From Sulfurimonas sp. (GTDB lineage: Bacteria; Campylobacterota; Campylobacteria; Campylobacterales; Sulfurimonadaceae), in NCBI GenBank assembly GCA_021161305.1, contig JAGHAW010000108.1, positions 1-10,831 on the forward strand: a stretch of DNA of 10,831 bases, read 5' to 3'. The notes beneath the pieces were generated by a model. That model was not told the origin of the DNA. It saw only the letters and a program-made list of their open reading frames with translations, and searched no databases. Each line of letters starts with the position of its first letter. The first letter of the stretch is position 1. The position numbers and the translations under genes were made by a program. This document shows positions 7,109-10,831 of this stretch, in pieces.

Positions 7109-7112
7109 GGAG
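7109..7112 (+). promoter_or_regulatory. Ribosome-binding site fixing the start at 7119
   Basis: GGAG lies six bases before ATG 7119. The frame is open upstream to a TTG at 7080, but that would place the consensus -10 element inside the coding region and add 13 residues with no ribosome-binding site, so the ATG is preferred. Confidence 0.6.
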
Positions 7113-7118
7113 TTTAAT

Positions 7119-7553
7119 ATGTTTTTTTCATTCTTTTCATCTAAAAATCAAAAACTGGTTAAACAGTGGAGTGAGGATCATGAACAAATTGTAGTTCTTG
7201 CCCATAAGGTTATCGCAGGGTATTCTACCCACAATCTTAAAGTTGCAAAAAAAGAGCTTATTAAGCTTAACAACTTAACCGTCAGACATCTCATGGAAGA
7301 GGATATAGGGTTATATAGATTATTGAAAGATGATAAAAGAGTGGATAGTGAGACAAAAAAACTTGCAGATGATTTCAGACGATCTTTTCAAGGCATTAAA
7401 ATGGTGTTAATGGATTTTTTGACTAAATATACGGACAAAGAAGCTATTTTAGATGAAGATTTTTTTAAAACTTTTAATGAATTAGTTGGTGTTTTAGGCG
7501 AGAGAATTTCTTTTGAAGAAGATAATCTTTACAATAAGTTAAATGCTAAATAG
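7119..7553 (+). CDS. Small four-helix protein, hemerythrin (HHE)-like or Rsd/AlgQ-like
   Basis: Predicted 144-residue soluble, mostly helical protein. Four amphipathic helices can be drawn: about 8-34, 40-71, 76-104 and 112-142. Features recalling hemerythrin HHE proteins, which bind a di-iron centre for O2 or redox sensing, are His21 in EDHEQI, HxxxE at His57-Glu61 and the closing FEEDNLY (132-138). However, the later helices lack the usual histidines: the place where HxxxE is expected in helix 4 reads Arg129-xxx-Glu133, and helix 3 has no histidine. A complete di-iron site is therefore doubtful. KLVKQW (12-17) and RISFEEDNLY (129-138) also resemble, from memory, the sigma-70-binding Rsd/AlgQ family (KLVDRW and RFVLEDKLI). 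The gene has its own consensus -10 and ribosome-binding site and converges on metH. Coding status is firm; function is open between these two readings. Confidence 0.8.
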   Translation: MFFSFFSSKNQKLVKQWSEDHEQIVVLAHKVIAGYSTHNLKVAKKELIKLNNLTVRHLMEEDIGLYRLLKDDKRVDSETKKLADDFRRSFQGIKMVLMDFLTKYTDKEAILDEDFFKTFNELVGVLGERISFEEDNLYNKLNAK

Positions 7554-7579
7554 TAATTTTCTTACTCTATAACTTTACC

Positions 7580-7603
7580 TAAGGGTTTTTAGAAGTACCC
7601 TTA
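7580..7603. terminator. Weak bidirectional hairpin between convergent genes
   Basis: TAAGGGT (7580-7586) and ACCCTTA (7597-7603) pair perfectly across a ten-base loop. The structure lies in the 47-base gap between the two converging genes, and its right arm ends on the metH stop codon. Neither strand has a strong T-run after the stem, so termination strength is uncertain; position is the main support. Confidence 0.45.
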
Positions 7604-10600
7604 AATATTATAGTATGTTGCATTAGGATGATAAACAACCAAGGCACTTGTAGATTGTTCAGGATGAATTTGAAAAGTTTCACTAAGTTCAATCCCAAAC
7701 TCTTCAGGTTTTAACAAATCAAATAGTGGGCGATTAAGCTCTAAGTCCGGACAAGCTGCATAACCAAAAGAGTATCTGCTTCCTTGATATTTATTCATCT
7801 GAACATCACTTAGTCTGCTTCCCTCATTATCGCTTATATTTAGGTCAAGTCTTATTTGTTTGTGGGCTATTTCGGCTAAGGCTTCGGCTAGTTCTACCCC
7901 TAGACCGTGAAACTGGTAATACTCTGTATAGTTACCCTCATCCATTATAAGTCTTTCTGCATCGCTTAATTTTGCTCCGGCACTTACACAAGTTAGTGCT
8001 ATAACATCGTGTCTGTCACTATGAAAAAAGTCACTTAATGCACGGTGTGGCTGTTTTGATTGCCTAGGGAAAGTAAACTGTTTTATCGCTCTACCCATAA
8101 CTTTGTCTAAATGCTCACGATTTATCTCATCCTCAGAGTTATACCCCTCACTCTCATCAAAAATAAGAAGAGTATTATCATCGCTACGACATGGAAAATA
8201 TCCATAAATAATTGTTGGTTCAAAAAGTTTTTCATCTAAAAATTGAGCTTTGAGTTTTTCATAGGCAGGTAAAATCACTTCATCCACTTGCTTTTGATAC
8301 TCCTCTTTTGTTTTTCCTTTAGAGCTATAACCCCAACGAGATTTAAAAAGAATTTTATGATTTATCCATTCAAAAGCCATCTCAATTTGTTGCTGTGTTA
8401 GTTTTAGTTCACGACGACCCCAAAAAGGTGGAGTCGGAGTTTTCACATCACGAGTTGGCATTTTTAACTCAGAAAATGGTGGAATTACAACCTCTTTTTT
8501 CTCTTTTACAACTTTTTTTTCTAAATTTTTACCGTGCAAATCAGTATCAAAATTCCCAGCCTCGATTCTACTCATAGCTGTTACACCATCAAAAGCATCT
8601 TTACAATAAAAGATAGGTCCATCATAGATAGGGCGACAAAAATCATCTACAAAAGTACGAGTAAGAGCAGCACCACCTATTAAAACCGGTATAGCGATTC
8701 CCTCTGCTTTTAAAAGTTTAAAATTTTCTTGCATCACTTGTGTTGATTTTACGAGTAAGCCACTAAAACCTAAAGCAGCGATTTGCCCATCTTTCATAGC
8801 TTGTATAAAAGATTCTAACTCAACTTTGATACCAAGATTTTGAACTTTAAAACCGTTGTTGGATAAAATAATATCTACAAGATTCTTGCCAACATCATGA
8901 ACATCCCCTTTTACCGTTCCAAGAACTAAAGTTGTATCTATTTTTTTCTCTATTTTTGGCAGATATGGGTTAAGATGATCGACTGTTTTTTTCATAGTCT
9001 CAGCAGATTGTAAAACGAAAGGAAGCTGCATCTGACCCGAACCAAACAGTTCCCCTACAACTTTCATAGCATCTATAAGAATCTCGTTTACAATTTTCTC
9101 AGAAGCTATCTTTTTACGAGCCTCTTCCACAAGGGGAATCATTCTCTCTTTGTCTCCATCCATAAGAAGTTTAGCTATTTTTTCTTCATCACTCATCGCA
9201 AGATACTCTGAATCATCAGCAGATGTATCTATCGCTTCTTTAGTTGAAAAATGCTCTATAAAATTAAAAAGTGCTTTCCCTTTTGGTTTGCGATTGAATA
9301 TTAAATCATCACATATAGTTTGGTCTTCTTCGCTTATTTTGTTAATAGGGATAATATGTTTAACATTGATAATAACACTTGTCAATCCTGCTTCTATACA
9401 GTGGTGTAAAAACATAGAGTTCAAGTATGGTCGAGCATCTTTATCGAGTCCAAAAGAGATATTTGAAAGTCCTAAAGTTGCTCCAACCTCTGGATGTTTG
9501 ATTCTTAAAGCTCGAATCGCTTCAATGGTGTTGATTCCAGCATCCCAATACTCTTCATCCCCACTAGCAAGTGTAAATGTAAGAACATCAAAAACTAAAT
9601 CTTCTTTTTTGAGTTTATGACGAGAAGTTGCCAAATCTATGATTCTATCTGCTACGGCTATTTTGTTTTCTACGGTTTTAGCCATCCCTACTTCATCGAT
9701 AGTTAAGCAAACCAAAGAGGTACCATATTTTTTAGCTAATGAACACACTTCATCAAACTTAGGCTCACCATCTTCAAGGTTTACAGAATTAAGAATCGGT
9801 TTTCCACCGATATTTTTCAGTGCCGTTTCTAGTCCTGTTGTTTGCGTAGAATCCGGCATAAGGGGAATTGCTATTTTTTGGTTATACATCCCCATAACAG
9901 CATTCATATCTTTGGTTTCATTACGACCTGCAAACCCAACATTTACATCTATAACATGTGCTCCTGCTCTTACTTGTTGTTGTGCAACACTCAAAGTTCC
10001 CTCATAGTTTTCAGCCAAGATAAGTTCACGGAAAGCTTTTGAACCAGTTGCATTACTTCTCTCTCCCATAAGCAAGGGAGCAGGTTTTTGCATAAGTTCT
10101 ACTGTGTTAAAAAGTGAAGCTATGGAAGTGGGATGTGAACCAGTTGCCTCTTTTGGTTTAATAGAAATTACTTTATCAACTAAAGCACGAATATGTTGAG
10201 GTGTAGTTCCACAACATCCACCTAGAAAACTTACACCATCATATTCTAGAAATTTCTCCTGATGAGCTGTGAACTCTTGTGGATTCATTGGGTAGTAGGT
10301 GTAACCACCGCGGTTTTGAGGAAGTCCCGCATTTGCATGAACACTTATTGGTTTGTGCCAAAGTTCACTTAGAGTTTTTACATGTTTTAAAACTTGCTCA
10401 GGTCCTGTTCCACAGTTAAAACCTAAACTTAAAATATCAAACGGCTCCATAATAGTTGCTATGGTTGCCGCGTCAGTTCCGATAAGCATAGTTCCGCTAA
10501 GCTCTATGGTTACTGATACCATGATAGGAATCTCTACTTCTCTTTGACGAGAAGCTTCTTTTGCCGCATGTAAGGCAGCTTTTATCTGTAGTGGATCTTG

Positions 10601-10831
10601 GCATGTTTCAAGAAGAAAAATGTCAATACCACCATCTATAAGTGCTAAACAAAATTCAGTATAACCCTCATACATCTCATCATAAGTTATATGTCCTAAA
10701 GATGGAAGTTTTGTTCCTGGTCCTACTGAACCTAAACAGAATCGTGGATGTTCGGGTGTGCTAAATTTTTCACACTCTTTTTTGACTAATTCTGCTCCAA
10801 CTTTTGTTAGTTCATAAGCACGCTCTTTAAT
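7601..10831 (-). CDS. metH: Cobalamin-dependent methionine synthase MetH (N-terminus outside window)
   Basis: Transfers a methyl group from 5-methyltetrahydrofolate through methylcobalamin to homocysteine, making methionine and tetrahydrofolate. The frame is open to the right edge, so 1076 residues are visible; E. coli MetH is 1227, leaving roughly 100 or more missing upstream. In translation order: homocysteine-binding barrel (10831 to about 10150) with GSVGPGTKLPSLG, zinc-ligand Cys at 10412-10414 and the GGCC zinc pair at 10211-10222; pterin-binding domain beginning RSNATGSKAF (about 10110 to 9340); cobalamin cap helices with GELFGSGQMQLP; B12 Rossmann domain with DVHDVG (8888-8905), whose His is the cobalt ligand, and IGGAALT; and the C-terminal AdoMet reactivation domain (about 8470 to the stop) with YSFGYAACPD. 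All modules are on one chain, as in E. coli. An in-frame ATG at 10675 is internal, not the start. Promoter and any cobalamin or SAM leader lie beyond the window. Confidence 0.97.
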   Translation of the reverse strand: MKERAYELTKVGAELVKKECEKFSTPEHPRFCLGSVGPGTKLPSLGHITYDEMYEGYTEFCLALIDGGIDIFLLETCQDPLQIKAALHAAKEASRQREVEIPIMVSVTIELSGTMLIGTDAATIATIMEPFDILSLGFNCGTGPEQVLKHVKTLSELWHKPISVHANAGLPQNRGGYTYYPMNPQEFTAHQEKFLEYDGVSFLGGCCGTTPQHIRALVDKVISIKPKEATGSHPTSIASLFNTVELMQKPAPLLMGERSNATGSKAFRELILAENYEGTLSVAQQQVRAGAHVIDVNVGFAGRNETKDMNAVMGMYNQKIAIPLMPDSTQTTGLETALKNIGGKPILNSVNLEDGEPKFDEVCSLAKKYGTSLVCLTIDEVGMAKTVENKIAVADRIIDLATSRHKLKKEDLVFDVLTFTLASGDEEYWDAGINTIEAIRALRIKHPEVGATLGLSNISFGLDKDARPYLNSMFLHHCIEAGLTSVIINVKHIIPINKISEEDQTICDDLIFNRKPKGKALFNFIEHFSTKEAIDTSADDSEYLAMSDEEKIAKLLMDGDKERMIPLVEEARKKIASEKIVNEILIDAMKVVGELFGSGQMQLPFVLQSAETMKKTVDHLNPYLPKIEKKIDTTLVLGTVKGDVHDVGKNLVDIILSNNGFKVQNLGIKVELESFIQAMKDGQIAALGFSGLLVKSTQVMQENFKLLKAEGIAIPVLIGGAALTRTFVDDFCRPIYDGPIFYCKDAFDGVTAMSRIEAGNFDTDLHGKNLEKKVVKEKKEVVIPPFSELKMPTRDVKTPTPPFWGRRELKLTQQQIEMAFEWINHKILFKSRWGYSSKGKTKEEYQKQVDEVILPAYEKLKAQFLDEKLFEPTIIYGYFPCRSDDNTLLIFDESEGYNSEDEINREHLDKVMGRAIKQFTFPRQSKQPHRALSDFFHSDRHDVIALTCVSAGAKLSDAERLIMDEGNYTEYYQFHGLGVELAEALAEIAHKQIRLDLNISDNEGSRLSDVQMNKYQGSRYSFGYAACPDLELNRPLFDLLKPEEFGIELSETFQIHPEQSTSALVVYHPNATYYNI

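Noticed and set aside
9150..10007. Plus-strand open frames inside metH (9150-9620 and 9639-10007)
   Set aside because: They lie entirely antisense to strongly conserved MetH pterin-binding and cap coding sequence, encode no recognisable domain and lack convincing ribosome-binding sites.
7601..10675. metH starting at the ATG at 10675
   Set aside because: The same frame stays open to the window edge and the translated upstream part (for example GSVGPGTKLPSLG) is conserved MetH sequence, so the start lies outside the window.

Overview
This is a low-GC (by eye, mid-30s percent) chromosomal housekeeping segment. It most likely comes from a Campylobacterota (former Epsilonproteobacteria) genome of the Sulfurimonas type. 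That assignment is inference from protein character and gene order: glmM followed by lspA, and tig-clpP-(GGDEF gene)-def-comM, match blocks I remember from Helicobacter pylori and Campylobacter jejuni. No 16S rRNA or other decisive marker is present. The window is almost fully coding; no gap exceeds about 115 bases, and I see no tRNA, rRNA, insertion sequence, prophage, CRISPR array or long repeat.

Layout. Bases 1-112 are a leader with an extended -10 element, a possible 11-codon mini-ORF and a T-tract. glmM and lspA follow on the plus strand and overlap by 8 bases. A 75-base gap with a weak promoter candidate leads into a tightly packed plus-strand cluster (spacers of 3, 11 and 3 bases): tig, clpP, a divergent GGDEF-domain gene and def. 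The cluster ends in a perfect 12-bp hairpin that overlaps the def stop codon. comM follows with its own -10 candidate. A small four-helix hemerythrin/Rsd-like gene has a consensus TATAAT and a good ribosome-binding site. It converges on metH, which is on the minus strand and runs off the right edge without its N-terminus.

How the genes fit together. GlmM makes glucosamine-1-phosphate for peptidoglycan and LPS, and LspA removes signal peptides from lipoproteins, so the first pair serves the cell envelope. Trigger factor and peptide deformylase both act on nascent chains at the ribosome exit, and ClpP is the proteolytic core that removes failed products, so the second cluster is a protein-birth and quality-control unit. 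ComM is a DNA branch-migration motor for natural transformation. MetH is cobalamin-dependent methionine synthase.

Two genes deserve a second look. The GGDEF protein has lost the signature catalytic residues (GNGIF) but keeps an RxxD at exactly the spacing of the c-di-GMP inhibitory site. It is therefore a candidate c-di-GMP receptor embedded in a proteostasis operon. The 144-residue four-helix protein keeps only part of the hemerythrin iron-ligand set and has sequence echoes of the Rsd/AlgQ sigma-70-binding family. Everything else looks like ordinary, intact core genome.
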